Positions 46,142 through 54,528 of a DNA stretch of 57,303 nucleotides are shown one piece after another. Location of the stretch: contig JANXTR010000014.1 of the NCBI GenBank assembly GCA_025352325.1, positions 1-57,303 on the forward strand. The letters are read 5' to 3'. Positions within the stretch are counted from its first letter, which is position 1, and the number at the start of each line of letters is the position of its first letter. The stretch is from Microbacteriaceae bacterium (GTDB lineage: Bacteria > Actinomycetota > Actinomycetes > Actinomycetales > Microbacteriaceae). The position numbers and the translations under genes are program-made. The notes under the pieces are model-generated. The model searched no databases, was not told the DNA's origin, and saw nothing but the letters and a program-made list of their open reading frames with translations.

Positions 46142-46296
46142 ATGGCCGTTTGCGCTGACCTCAACATCTCGCTGGACGGCGTCACCACGACGACCTTCCG
46201 TGAGCGGGTGCTGCACGAGACGACGCGGGAGGGGGCCACCGGCGTCGACGGTCGCTACGGCGCGGGGTACTTCGAGGGGGCCGAAGCCGAGATCGC
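46142..46296 (+). pseudogene. Dihydrofolate reductase-family protein, internally deleted remnant
   Basis: A good GAGGAGG ribosome site precedes the ATG at 46142. The reading frame begins CADLNISLDGVTTTT, the N-terminal strand of RibD/DHFR-like proteins of actinobacteria. It then jumps directly to TFRERVLHETTREGATGVD and YFEGAEAEI, which normally lie tens of residues later. The rest of the enzyme is absent, and the frame runs into unrelated sequence near 46296. About 25-30 internal residues and the whole C-terminal two thirds are missing, so it cannot be an active reductase. Confidence 0.6.
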
Positions 46297-46461
46297 GTGC
46301 CCCATCGCGAGCCCTCGCCCATCGACTTCGACAACGGCACCCAGCTGGCCGGTCACTTCCCGGACGCGGAAGCCCTCGAGCGGGCCCGCCGGGTTTACAC
46401 GGGCGAGACGTCGGCCGACGCCGCTCGCGCCGAGATCGACGCCAAGTACTCGAGGGGATGA
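46297..46461 (+). CDS. VbhA-like antitoxin of a Fic module
   Basis: A GTG at 46297 opens a 54-residue frame with no stop until 46459. Its core HFPDAEALERARRVYTGETS followed by DAARAEIDAKY is the pattern of VbhA-type antitoxins, whose helix carries the (S/T)-x3-(E/N)-type inhibitory motif that blocks ATP binding in Fic toxins. The stop overlaps the ATG of the fic remnant, as in intact modules. The upstream end is uncertain because a deletion joins it to the DHFR-like remnant. The antitoxin frame is still open although the toxin is broken. Confidence 0.6.
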   Translation: MPHREPSPIDFDNGTQLAGHFPDAEALERARRVYTGETSADAARAEIDAKYSRG

Positions 46462-46615
46462 CCCTCGACGACAAGTACACCTACCCAGGTTCGGGCGGTG
46501 TCCTTGTCAACCGGGGGGCATCCGGGATCTCGGTCGTCTCGACCAGGCGCTGAATCACTACGCTTCCGTCGCCTGGGTGCACATTCGCCAACTGCCGCCG
46601 CCGGAACCCCAGGGC
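46458..46615 (+). pseudogene. Fic-family toxin, frameshifted and truncated
   Basis: The ATG at 46458 overlaps the antitoxin stop. MTLDDKYTYPGSGGVLVNR is the usual N-terminus of actinobacterial Fic proteins encoded with VbhA-like antitoxins. A run of six Gs at 46513-46518 then shifts the frame, and the family sequence continues in another frame with GIRDLGRLDQALNHYASVAW and IRQLPPPEP up to about 46610. After that the similarity ends; the catalytic HPFxxGNGR motif is not present. One extra G would restore the first frame, but the truncation would remain. Confidence 0.7.
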
Positions 46616-46727
46616 AAGGTCTGGGCCAGACACGCAGGCGCCCGATCCTGTCGGCGGATCAAGACAAGACCCGGTTCGAAGTACAAAAATCAAGAAGCCT
46701 TCATGCCCACCGTCAGAATTCGGCCGA

Positions 46728-46964
46728 TTACGCCCGACAAGAGCCCGTGCCGTGTACGGCAGCGTCTCGCCCTGGGCTTTGGTATCGCAGGGAATCTGCG
46801 AACGGCCCCTCGGGTGACATCAACGTTCGCATCTGATGGTCGGCATGGTCACGCCACCACACGCTCATCCCGAACGTCGGCTCGCGGCGCAACGCCTCCC
46901 AGGACCGCCAGAGAGCATCGAGACGACTGATCGCCTCCGGATAACGCCACTACTCGGTGGCCCA
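46728..46964 (-). pseudogene. DUF4913 domain protein, remnant
   Basis: On the minus strand one frame reads WATE, an amber codon (46950-46952), then WRYPEAISRLDALWRSWEAL, REPTFGMSVWWRDHADHQM and LMSPEGPFAD before degenerate sequence and a stop at 46728. This is the pattern of DUF4913, a domain of unknown function found on actinobacterial plasmids and integrative elements. Related proteins have a Trp at the amber position (WW), so a TGG-to-TAG change is likely. The N-terminal part is not recognisable. I see this as a relic of a mobile element. Confidence 0.65.
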
Positions 46965-47023
46965 CCGATTTGGCCCCTGCGGGCCCACCCGGTGGCCCCG
47001 TGGCGACGACTTTCATTGCGATG

Positions 47024-47059
47024 GACCCGGCACCCGGGTTGCGAAAAGGGGATTGAAAC
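47024..47059 (+). repeat. Single CRISPR-repeat-like sequence
   Basis: These 36 bases contain a 6-bp dyad ACCCGG-cac-CCGGGT (47025-47039) and end in AAAAGGGGATTGAAAC. The 3' end GGATTGAAAC, the length and the internal stem resemble CRISPR repeats of class 1 systems. No second copy is visible on either side and no cas gene is in the window, so it is at most an orphan unit. Confidence 0.25.
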
Positions 47060-47062
47060 GGA

Positions 47063-47285
47063 TCCTGTTGTGCGGGCGCGATTCGTGTTTGACACGCGTC
47101 CGTGAACTTGTATGATTCTTTTAACACAGGGTGCTGACAAAATCACAAAGCATCTAACACGGGATCGCAGCATGTGAGTGATCCTGGTCCTCCGGTCGAC
47201 AACGTCGTTTTGACCACGAAGTTGTCTCCGGGTTTCCTCAGCCCTCTGCCACTAGCAGCAGACACAGACAACAGGAGCAGCAACG
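47063..47285 (+). promoter_or_regulatory. Upstream region of the tetritol-type operon
   Basis: This 223-base region is more AT-rich than its surroundings and contains no gene. Candidate signals are TTGTAT at 47107-47112, TTTTAACACA near 47118-47127, and a direct repeat CAAAATCACAAAG near 47138-47150, which could be an operator for the DeoR protein at the end of the operon. ACAGGAGCAGCAACG supplies the ribosome site of the first gene. Confidence 0.45.
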
Positions 47286-48320
47286 ATGCGCGCAGTCGTT
47301 TTCAGTTCGGAAAAGAGTCTCGAACTCGAAGAGCGTCCCGAGCCGACACCCGGTCACAAAGAGATCCTCATCGAGACAGCTGCTGTCGGCATCTGTGGCA
47401 CTGACGCCCACGTATTTGACGGGGAGTTTGAGGGGACCGTCTTCCCGCTTGTGCCTGGCCACGAGGCGACCGGCACGATCGTCGCCTTGGGTGAGGCGGT
47501 GAACGACGGTGTCTTCGATTTTCATGTTGGAGACCACGTCGCGATCAACCCGAGCACGGTTTGTGGCGAGTGCGAGTTTTGTCTCAACGGTCACCAGAAT
47601 CTCTGCCGCTTTTGGAACGGGCTGGGCGTGGTCGCCTCCGACGGGGCATCCCAGCAGCGCTTCGTCGCGCCCGCCGGCAACGTATACAAGCTTAAGCCGG
47701 ACACTGATCTTTTTGAAGCTGCCCTGATCGAACCATTAGCGTGTGCAATCCGCGGATGGGATGTGCTGCCCCGACGCTTGGGCGACCACGTTCTCGTCTA
47801 CGGCGCCGGAACGATGGGCCTGCTCATGGCTCAGCTTGCTCCATTCGCTGGCGCCGCCAGCGTGACGATCGTCGACATCAACGAGGGGCGGCTCCAGGCG
47901 GCCGCAGACGTCGGCGTCAAGCTTCGGTACACGAATGCCGACCAAGCCGAACGTGCGAAGTGGGATGTCGTGGTCGACTGCACCGGCAACATCCGCGCCA
48001 TTGAGGACGCCCTCACGCGAGTCAAGCCGGCTGGATATTTTCAAAACTTTGGAGTTGCTCCTGCCGACCGCACCGCCAACTACTCCCCCTTCCGTGTCTA
48101 CCGCGACGAGCTCAGCATTGTCGGGACGATGGCGGTCTTGAACTCCTTCGGTCGGGCCGTCGAGATGTTCGAGGCAGGGGCAATCAATGCAAAGGCAATG
48201 ATCAGTCACTCCTTCACCCTCGATGACTACGCCGAGGCGCTCAACATGTTCCGCCAAGGGACCGGGCGCAAGCTGCAAATCCGGCCCAATGACACGCAGT
48301 CGCGAGTCCTCCTCCCGTGA
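47286..48320 (+). CDS. Zinc-dependent alcohol dehydrogenase, probable tetritol dehydrogenase
   Basis: This 344-residue medium-chain dehydrogenase has the catalytic zinc site CGTD (Cys37) and GHE (His59, Glu60), the structural zinc cysteines 93, 96, 99 and 107, and the NAD-binding turn VYGAGTMGLLMAQLAP near residue 167. It oxidises a polyol with NAD(P). In this operon, next to a DhaK-type kinase and RpiB- and TIM-like isomerases, the expected reaction is oxidation of erythritol or L-threitol to erythrulose, as by EltD-type enzymes of Mycobacterium smegmatis (established pathway; assignment here is inference). The stop overlaps the DUF2291 gene (GTGA). Confidence 0.85.
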   Translation: MRAVVFSSEKSLELEERPEPTPGHKEILIETAAVGICGTDAHVFDGEFEGTVFPLVPGHEATGTIVALGEAVNDGVFDFHVGDHVAINPSTVCGECEFCLNGHQNLCRFWNGLGVVASDGASQQRFVAPAGNVYKLKPDTDLFEAALIEPLACAIRGWDVLPRRLGDHVLVYGAGTMGLLMAQLAPFAGAASVTIVDINEGRLQAAADVGVKLRYTNADQAERAKWDVVVDCTGNIRAIEDALTRVKPAGYFQNFGVAPADRTANYSPFRVYRDELSIVGTMAVLNSFGRAVEMFEAGAINAKAMISHSFTLDDYAEALNMFRQGTGRKLQIRPNDTQSRVLLP

Positions 48321-48991
48321 GCGATTCCAGTACCGCGTCGCCCTCGCCAACATCACCGTTTCGGCGCCCTGCGGTGCGACGCGCCATCCAGGGCGGCGCA
48401 GTTCTTGTGGTCATTGCGGCCATGTTCTTGGGCACCAAAGTCGTCCCTGCCGGATCGACCCTGGGCGCTGGGCCGGCAACCTTCGACGCGTCGACGTACG
48501 GGAAGAAACAGTTCCCGATTCAACAGAAGTACGTAGAAGCACACGCCGCGGACGCTGCCGCGCTGGCTGTCGCAATCAACTCAGATCAGACCGCTGCTGC
48601 GAAAAAGTATGGGGTCTCGATCAACTCCGGAGCCTCCACCATCGTGGCCGTCAAGTTGACCGGCGTGGTCGGAACCGTCCCTGCTGCCGGATTCACGCCC
48701 ATCACGGTCAGCGGCTTGCCCACTGATCAAGTGGTCGCTGTGCAACTCGGCCCGGCGATCACGGGCACCGACCTTCGAGATGCCACGGGAAAAATCGAGC
48801 TCGGCCAGTTCGAAAATCAAATTCAGTTCCAAGACGCCGGTACCGCAATCAATGAAGAGTTGAAGGCCGTGCTCAAGAAGGCTGGAGCCCCAGACCTGAC
48901 CGGAAAAACGATCGTTATCACCGGGGTCTTCCAGCTGATCAACCCAAAACTCTGGAACATCACGCCCGCGACCCTGGAGGTTCAACCGTGA
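48317..48991 (+). CDS. DUF2291 family protein linked to a sugar ABC importer
   Basis: The 224-residue protein has a Ser/Pro/Arg-rich N-terminus, one membrane segment (AIQGGAVLVVIAAMFLGTKV, about 24-43) and an extracytoplasmic domain with the DUF2291 pattern (FDASTYGKKQFP near the start, GQFENQIQFQDAGTAINEEL later, ending LWNITPATLEV). Family members are encoded with ribose-type ABC importers, but their role is unknown. It could assist the binding protein or the permease at the membrane face. It overlaps the dehydrogenase and the ATPase genes by four bases each. Confidence 0.85.
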   Translation: MSDSSTASPSPTSPFRRPAVRRAIQGGAVLVVIAAMFLGTKVVPAGSTLGAGPATFDASTYGKKQFPIQQKYVEAHAADAAALAVAINSDQTAAAKKYGVSINSGASTIVAVKLTGVVGTVPAAGFTPITVSGLPTDQVVAVQLGPAITGTDLRDATGKIELGQFENQIQFQDAGTAINEELKAVLKKAGAPDLTGKTIVITGVFQLINPKLWNITPATLEVQP

Positions 48992-50529
48992 CCGCGGATG
49001 GCAGGGACTACGAAGGTGACGACGAGGTGGTGCTGTCGGCGCGCGACATCGTCAAAACTTACGGTGGAACGACTGCCCTCAAGGGTGTCAACTTCAACGT
49101 GCATCGCGGGAAGGTGACGACCTTATTTGGCGAGAACGGGGCGGGCAAATCCACTTTGATGAAGATCCTGTCTGGCGTTGAGCAGCCCACTTCGGGGGCG
49201 ATCGAACTCGACGGAGCCACGGTCTCCTTCGCAGACACCAATGACGCCCGAGACCAGGGCATTTCGATCATCCACCAAGAGCTGAGCCTGGCCCCAAACC
49301 TCTCCGTTCGCGACAACATGTTCATGGGCCGGGAACTTCGGACGATGCGGGGTGTGGACTACCGCGAGGAGGAACGTCAAGCACGTCTGGTCCTGCGCGA
49401 ACTGGCGGACAACATCGACCCTCTCACTCCGGTGTCCGATCTTCGCCTTGGTCAACAGCAGCTGGTCGAGATCGCCCGAGCGCTCCACGCCAACTCACGG
49501 ATCCTCATCATGGACGAGCCAACGTCAGCACTGTCGGCGGCAGAAGTGGAAGTCCTGTTCAAGGTCATCGCCGATCTCAAAGCTCGCGGCGTGTCCATCG
49601 TTTACATCTCACACCATCTGGAGGAAGCGCTCCAAGTGACCGACTTCGCCGTTGTGCTTCGCGACGGCACCATGACCGCGAACGCGCTCGCGAAAGATAT
49701 CGATCTTGAGTGGATCGTTCGCCACATGGTGGGCAAAAACTTCAACCTCGGCGCACCGCCGACGGGCTATCCATTCGGACCCGTCGCCCTCGAGATCGAC
49801 AACGTCCGAATCGCCGACCCTGACAACCCACAGCGCAACGTCGTTGACGGAGTCTCGCTCGACGTCAGAGCCGGCGAAATCGTTTGCATCTACGGGCTGA
49901 TGGGGGCGGGTCGGACCGAACTTCTCGAAGCCGTTGCCGGTCGTGTCGCCCTCACCCAAGGACAAGTGCGCCTCGAGGGCCACGACCTGGCACATCTGAG
50001 CATCCAGGGCCGAATCCAACGTGGACTCGGTCTCGTGCCTGAAGACCGACAGCGGGATGGTCTCGTGCAGACGATGACTGTTGGCGGCAATCTCTCACTC
50101 GCGAGTGTCACAGACTTCGTGAAAGGGCTGTTCCTCTCACGCACCCAGGAACAGTCACTGATCGACGCCGGGATCCTCAACGTTCACGTCAAAACGGCCA
50201 GCAGCGACGCTCCGATCGGGTCGCTCTCGGGCGGAAACCAACAGAAAGTCGTTATCGGCAAAATCGTGGCCACCAACCCGAAGGTGATCCTGCTCGACGA
50301 ACCCAGCCGCGGGATCGATGTGGCAGCGAAAGCGGAAGTGTTCAACCTTCTCGCCGACCGGGCACGGGAAGGTCTCGCGGTCGTCTACTCCACTAGCGAA
50401 GTGGGCGAATGTCTCAGCATCGCCCACCGCATCGTCGTCATGCGCCGGGGCCGCATCTCGGCCGAGTTCGGTCCAGACGTTGCCAAAGAAGACATCATGG
50501 CGGCCTCCGGCGAAGCCGTCGTCGTCTAA
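48988..50529 (+). CDS. Sugar ABC importer, double ATPase subunit
   Basis: The 513-residue protein has two nucleotide-binding domains, as in RbsA/XylG-type importers. The first has Walker A FGENGAGKSTLMKIL (about residues 49-63), signature LRLGQQQLVEIARAL and Walker B ILIMDEPTSAL. The second has the degenerate Walker A YGLMGAGRTELLEAV, LSGGNQQKVVIGK and VILLDEPSRGIDV. It drives uptake of the operon's substrate. The start overlaps the DUF2291 gene. Substrate is inferred from neighbouring enzymes to be a tetritol. Confidence 0.93.
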   Translation: MTADGRDYEGDDEVVLSARDIVKTYGGTTALKGVNFNVHRGKVTTLFGENGAGKSTLMKILSGVEQPTSGAIELDGATVSFADTNDARDQGISIIHQELSLAPNLSVRDNMFMGRELRTMRGVDYREEERQARLVLRELADNIDPLTPVSDLRLGQQQLVEIARALHANSRILIMDEPTSALSAAEVEVLFKVIADLKARGVSIVYISHHLEEALQVTDFAVVLRDGTMTANALAKDIDLEWIVRHMVGKNFNLGAPPTGYPFGPVALEIDNVRIADPDNPQRNVVDGVSLDVRAGEIVCIYGLMGAGRTELLEAVAGRVALTQGQVRLEGHDLAHLSIQGRIQRGLGLVPEDRQRDGLVQTMTVGGNLSLASVTDFVKGLFLSRTQEQSLIDAGILNVHVKTASSDAPIGSLSGGNQQKVVIGKIVATNPKVILLDEPSRGIDVAAKAEVFNLLADRAREGLAVVYSTSEVGECLSIAHRIVVMRRGRISAEFGPDVAKEDIMAASGEAVVV

Positions 50530-50553
50530 CCACCACCCAAGGACCCGAAACCC

Positions 50554-51684
50554 ATGACCCAGACAATCGCGCCCTCCTCGCCCCCGAAAGCTCCGAAACG
50601 GAGCTTCGACATCCGCGCCATTCTTCTCGAGGGACGTGCCTTCCTCGCTTTGATCGTCATTTTTGTTGTCTTCTCGCTTCTGGCCCCCACGTCATTCCCG
50701 ACCCTGTCCAACGTGATCGTGATGAGCCAACAGGTGTCGGTGTACGCACTGCTTTCGATCGGAATGTTGGTCGTCATCCTCAATGGGGGCATCGATCTCT
50801 CGGTTGGGTCCACGCTCGGCCTCTCGGGCATGGTCGCAGGCCTCGCAATGCAAGGCATCAAAATCTTCGGCGTCACTCTCTACCCGGCCGTCTGGGTCGT
50901 CGTAATCCTCGCGGTCGCCACCGGAGCAGTTGTCGGACTGGTCAACGGGCTGCTGGTCGCACGACTGAAAGTCGCACCCTTCGTCGCCACCCTCGGGACG
51001 CTGTACGTGGTGCGCGGCCTCGCAGAACTATCCACCAACGGTCTCACGGTGAACAACTTGGAGGGAAACCCCCAACTCGGCAACACCGGTTTCGAGTGGC
51101 TCGGATTCAACTCTCTCATCGGCGTGCCCATCGGAGTCTGGGTCCTCGTCGTCGTCGCGGTTCTCGCGAGTCTCCTGCTCAACCGATCCGTTTTCGGACG
51201 CTGGCTCTACGCAGCAGGCGGCAACGAACGCGCCGCCGAACTGTCAGGTGTGCCCGTACGGCGCGTGAAAGTGCGCGCGTACGTGATCTCAGGTGTTTGT
51301 GCCGCGATCGCCGGCGTGGTTTTGACTTCCGAGTTGACTTCTGCTGGACCCACCCAAGGGACCTCCTATGAGCTGACCGCGATCGCGGCTGTAGTAATCG
51401 GAGGCGCTGCGCTCACCGGCGGCCGCGGCACCGTCCGCGGCACCCTCCTGGGTGCCTTCGTCATCGGCTTTTTGGCGGCAGGGCTCACCATCGTTGGCGT
51501 CTCCGCCTACGTCCAAACCGTATTCACCGGAGCCGTCATCGTGCTTGCGGTGCTCCTCAACTCCATCCAGTACCGGCGACGGACTCGCTCCAAGCCCAGT
51601 GCCGGAACCCCACCCCTCTCCACTTCCTCGAGCCCTACGACCACGGCTGCAACCGAAGGCCGGCTTCGAGAAGACCGCCAGTGA
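50554..51684 (+). CDS. Sugar ABC importer, permease subunit
   Basis: The 376-residue membrane protein belongs to the RbsC-like permease group (BPD_transp_2), with eight to ten helices. LNGGIDLSVGSTLGLSGM, NGLLVARLKVAPFVATLGTL, YAAGGNERAAELSGVPVRRV and GAALTGGRGTVRGTLLGAF are family blocks; the last two mark the ATPase-contact loop and the C-terminal helices. A Ser/Thr/Pro-rich tail of about 35 residues extends beyond the core. AAGGA lies ten bases before the ATG. Confidence 0.93.
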   Translation: MTQTIAPSSPPKAPKRSFDIRAILLEGRAFLALIVIFVVFSLLAPTSFPTLSNVIVMSQQVSVYALLSIGMLVVILNGGIDLSVGSTLGLSGMVAGLAMQGIKIFGVTLYPAVWVVVILAVATGAVVGLVNGLLVARLKVAPFVATLGTLYVVRGLAELSTNGLTVNNLEGNPQLGNTGFEWLGFNSLIGVPIGVWVLVVVAVLASLLLNRSVFGRWLYAAGGNERAAELSGVPVRRVKVRAYVISGVCAAIAGVVLTSELTSAGPTQGTSYELTAIAAVVIGGAALTGGRGTVRGTLLGAFVIGFLAAGLTIVGVSAYVQTVFTGAVIVLAVLLNSIQYRRRTRSKPSAGTPPLSTSSSPTTTAATEGRLREDRQ

Positions 51685-51726
51685 CAACACTGTCGCTGGC
51701 ACCCACACAGAAAGCAAGGAAATCAC

Positions 51727-52704
51727 ATGACACGCAAAGTCGCGACTGTCGTCGCACTGGGGCTTGGCATTTCGATCGCCCTAACCGGTTGCGCCGGTGC
51801 CGGCGGAACATCCGCCTCCAGCAGCAGCAAGGCTGGCGGCCTGATCACCATCGTCGTCAACGACCCGTCCAACCCCTATTGGCTCACGGAAGGAAATGTC
51901 GCCGCAGCAGAGGCTAAGAAGCTCGGCTACAAGACAACCATTGCCGCAAGCAAGGGCGATGTGAACACGGAGGCCAGCATCATCGCCACCGCCATCTCGA
52001 ACCATGCGGTCGGACTCATCCTCGACCCCGCGAACGCTTCCGGTTCGATCGGCAACGTCAAGAAAGCGATCGCCGCAAAGATCCCGGTATTCCTGGTGAA
52101 CGCGGAGATCAACCAGACGGGTCTGGCGCTGGCACAACTGGTGTCCAACAATGCGCAAGGCGCCGCCATCGGGGCCCAGGAATGGATCAAGGACGTGGGA
52201 ACCTCCGGGAACTATGCTCAGCTGCTCGGACTTCCGTCCGACAACAACGCGGCCACCCGCGCCAACGGGTACGCCTCGGTCATCTCGCAGTACCCCGGGC
52301 TCAAGAAAGTCGCCGAGCAGACAGCGAACTGGGATCGCACCCTCGGTCAACAGAAGATGCAGTCCATCCTGCAAGCAAACCCGGACGTCACCGCCGTCAT
52401 CTCCGGAAACGACGAGATGGCGCTGGGCGCGATCGCTGCGCTCAAGCAGGCTGGCAAACTCACCCAGGTCAAGGTCGGAGGATTTGACGGGTCACCGGAC
52501 GCGGTGGCTGCGATCAAGGCGGGCGAGCTGCAGTACACGATTTTGCAGCCGGTCGCGCTGTTCGCGGCGAAAGCCGTTGATGAATTGAACGACTACCTCG
52601 CCAAGGGCACCAAGCCCGCAACTGAGAAGCAGTCCTTCGACTGCATCCTCATCAACAAGAGCAACGTGGACAAGATGACGGATCCGTTCACCCTGTCCCA
52701 GTAG
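51727..52704 (+). CDS. Sugar ABC importer, substrate-binding lipoprotein
   Basis: The 325-residue protein has a signal peptide ending in the lipobox LTGC and a Ser/Gly linker, then a type I periplasmic-binding fold (Peripla_BP_4): IVVNDPSNPYWLTEGNVAAA, ILDPANASGSIGNVKKA, VISGNDEMALGAIAALKQAG and KVGGFDGSPDAVAAIKAG. It is anchored outside the membrane and presents the ligand to the permease. AAGGAA precedes the ATG. A hairpin follows the gene, as is common for binding-protein genes that need higher expression than their partners. Confidence 0.93.
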   Translation: MTRKVATVVALGLGISIALTGCAGAGGTSASSSSKAGGLITIVVNDPSNPYWLTEGNVAAAEAKKLGYKTTIAASKGDVNTEASIIATAISNHAVGLILDPANASGSIGNVKKAIAAKIPVFLVNAEINQTGLALAQLVSNNAQGAAIGAQEWIKDVGTSGNYAQLLGLPSDNNAATRANGYASVISQYPGLKKVAEQTANWDRTLGQQKMQSILQANPDVTAVISGNDEMALGAIAALKQAGKLTQVKVGGFDGSPDAVAAIKAGELQYTILQPVALFAAKAVDELNDYLAKGTKPATEKQSFDCILINKSNVDKMTDPFTLSQ

Positions 52705-52712
52705 CTGGGTCT

Positions 52713-52744
52713 GGGGCGAGCGCGTGGTGGTGCGCGTTCGCCCC
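52713..52744 (+). terminator. Intercistronic hairpin after the binding-protein gene
   Basis: GGGGCGA (52713-52719) pairs with TCGCCCC (52738-52744), with an inner GCGC/GCGC stem. There is no T-run, so it more likely stabilises the upstream mRNA or partly terminates than ends the operon. The next gene starts 29 bases farther on. Confidence 0.6.
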
Positions 52745-52773
52745 GATCTCCACTTTCGAGAAAAGGCGTCACA

Positions 52774-54528
52774 ATGACTTACCTCGTCAAAGATTCGACG
52801 CGGTTCACCTCTGACTTCATCGACGGTTTCGCTCTAGCCAATACGGACCTCATCCGCAGAGTGCCTGGAGGAGTTGCCCGTCGCGGCGCCGTCAGCTCAG
52901 CACGCGTTGCCGTGATTATCGGGGGTGGCTCCGGCCACTATCCAGCCTTTGCCGGCCTGGTAGGGGAGGGCCTCGCGGATGCTGCGGCGTTGGGCAATGT
53001 GTTCGCGTCACCGTCCTCTCAGCAGGTGATCTCTGTAGCACGCTCGGTCGCAGGTCCGTTGGGCGTGCTCCTGAGCTATGGCAACTACGCCGGAGATGTT
53101 CTGAACTTCGATATCGCCCAGCAACGACTGCGAGAACTCGGTATACCGTGCCAGACCGTGGTGGTCACCGATGATGTCTCCAGCGCGTCAAAATCTGAAC
53201 GGAATCGTCGCCGCGGTGTCGCCGGCGACCTGGTGGTATTTCGTGCGGCCTCTTGGGCGGCGGCGCAGGGACACGATCTCGACGGTGTGCACTCGATCGC
53301 GTGGAAGGCAAACGAACACACCCGCACTTTTGGAGTCGCGTTTTCTGGAGCGACGTTGCCGGGGGCGGATGCCCCCCTGTTCTCGGTCCCGGAGGGTCGG
53401 ATGGCAGTTGGCCTCGGCATTCATGGAGAGCCGGGAATCGAGGAACAAGCGCTTCCTTCCGCCGCGGAGCTCGCAGAGCTGCTGCTGAGCCGTCTGATTG
53501 AGGAAGAACCAGATGATCTGCCTCATGGCGAGCATCGGGTTGGCCTGATTTTGAACGGGTTGGGCAGTGTCAAGGGGGAGGAGCTATTCGTTCTATACGC
53601 GGCCCTCGCGCCCATGCTCGTCGAGCACGGCCTCACAGCAGTCGATCCGGAAGTGGGTGAGTTCGTTACCAGTTTCGAGATGGCGGGCGTGTCTTTGACA
53701 CTCGTCTGGTTAGACGACGACCTGGAGGCTGCATGGACCTCACCCGCGAACGCTCCCGGGTTTCGCAAATCGATGAGCCAGTCGCCGACTCTGGTCGCCA
53801 GCTCCGACCCCGACGTGGACTTGGACAAGACTGTCGACGTCACCGACCCGCTTCCGGCGTCGACGGAGGCGTCTCGGTGGGTCGCACCGATCGTGGTGGC
53901 CGCGATCGAGGCAATCCGTGGAACTGTCGATGACAACGTCGACGAATTGGGGCGTCTCGACGCAATCGCGGGCGACGGCGACCACGGGATCGGGATGCAG
54001 CGAGGGGCCGCCGCCGCCGCCGCCGCCGCGGCTACCACGCAACTCGCCGGAGCGGGTGCAGGTTATGTACTTGTCCGAGCCGGGGATGCCTGGGCGGATG
54101 CAGCGGGGGGAACCTCCGGAGCGCTTTGGGGCGCAGCGCTCAGGGCCGCTGGCGTTCACCTGGGCGATTCTTCTGCGCCGACAGCGCAGGTTGTTGCCGA
54201 GGCGGTCGAGTTGTCACTGAAGAAGATTATTGAACTTGGCGGAGCGCAGGCGGGTGACAAAACCATGGTGGACGCGATCGGACCATTTGCTCGGGTACTT
54301 ACAGGTGGGGTGTCCTCGGGCCGCGGGCTGGCAGTCTCCTGGGCCGACGCGGCGGTGGCAGCGCGACTCAGCGCCGCAGCGACCTCAGACTTGTTGCCCC
54401 AGTTGGGCCGCGCGCGACCCCACATGGAAAAAAGTCTCGGCACCCCGGACCCCGGGGCCACATCATTCGCTCTCGCAGTGCTCGCTATCAGCGCAGTGAT
54501 CAGCGCCATCGAAGGAGCACAGCAATGA
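52774..54528 (+). CDS. DhaK-DhaL fusion kinase, probable erythrulose kinase
   Basis: The 584-residue ATP-dependent kinase joins a DhaK domain (about residues 1-330) and a DhaL domain (about 365-580). DhaK shows [12 protein letters not shown] (residues 50-61), [17 protein letters not shown] and GIHGEPG near 215, the substrate-binding region. DhaL shows the Mg-ATP motif [10 protein letters not shown] near 398-407 and [14 protein letters not shown]. An Ala-rich run of nine residues follows the first DhaL motif. With RpiB- and TIM-like genes directly downstream the substrate is more likely erythrulose (LerK/DerK type) than dihydroxyacetone. The stop overlaps the next gene (ATGA). Confidence 0.88.
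   Translation: MTYLVKDSTRFTSDFIDGFALANTDLIRRVPGGVARRGAVSSARVAVIIGGGSGHYPAFAGLVGEGLADAAALGNVFASPSSQQVISVARSVAGPLGVLLSYGNYAGDVLNFDIAQQRLRELGIPCQTVVVTDDVSSASKSERNRRRGVAGDLVVFRAASWAAAQGHDLDGVHSIAWKANEHTRTFGVAFSGATLPGADAPLFSVPEGRMAVGLGIHGEPGIEEQALPSAAELAELLLSRLIEEEPDDLPHGEHRVGLILNGLGSVKGEELFVLYAALAPMLVEHGLTAVDPEVGEFVTSFEMAGVSLTLVWLDDDLEAAWTSPANAPGFRKSMSQSPTLVASSDPDVDLDKTVDVTDPLPASTEASRWVAPIVVAAIEAIRGTVDDNVDELGRLDAIAGDGDHGIGMQRGAAAAAAAAATTQLAGAGAGYVLVRAGDAWADAAGGTSGALWGAALRAAGVHLGDSSAPTAQVVAEAVELSLKKIIELGGAQAGDKTMVDAIGPFARVLTGGVSSGRGLAVSWADAAVAARLSAAATSDLLPQLGRARPHMEKSLGTPDPGATSFALAVLAISAVISAIEGAQQ

Noticed and set aside
46660-46690. A possible tRNA T-arm (GGTTCGAA)
   Set aside because: No cloverleaf, acceptor stem or anticodon arm could be built around it.
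46616-46727. A continuation of the Fic toxin downstream of the frameshift
   Set aside because: No frame shows the Fic core or its HPFxxGNGR motif after about 46610.
46966-47062. A true CRISPR array
   Set aside because: Only one repeat-like unit is present, no spacer-repeat periodicity follows, and no cas gene lies in the window.
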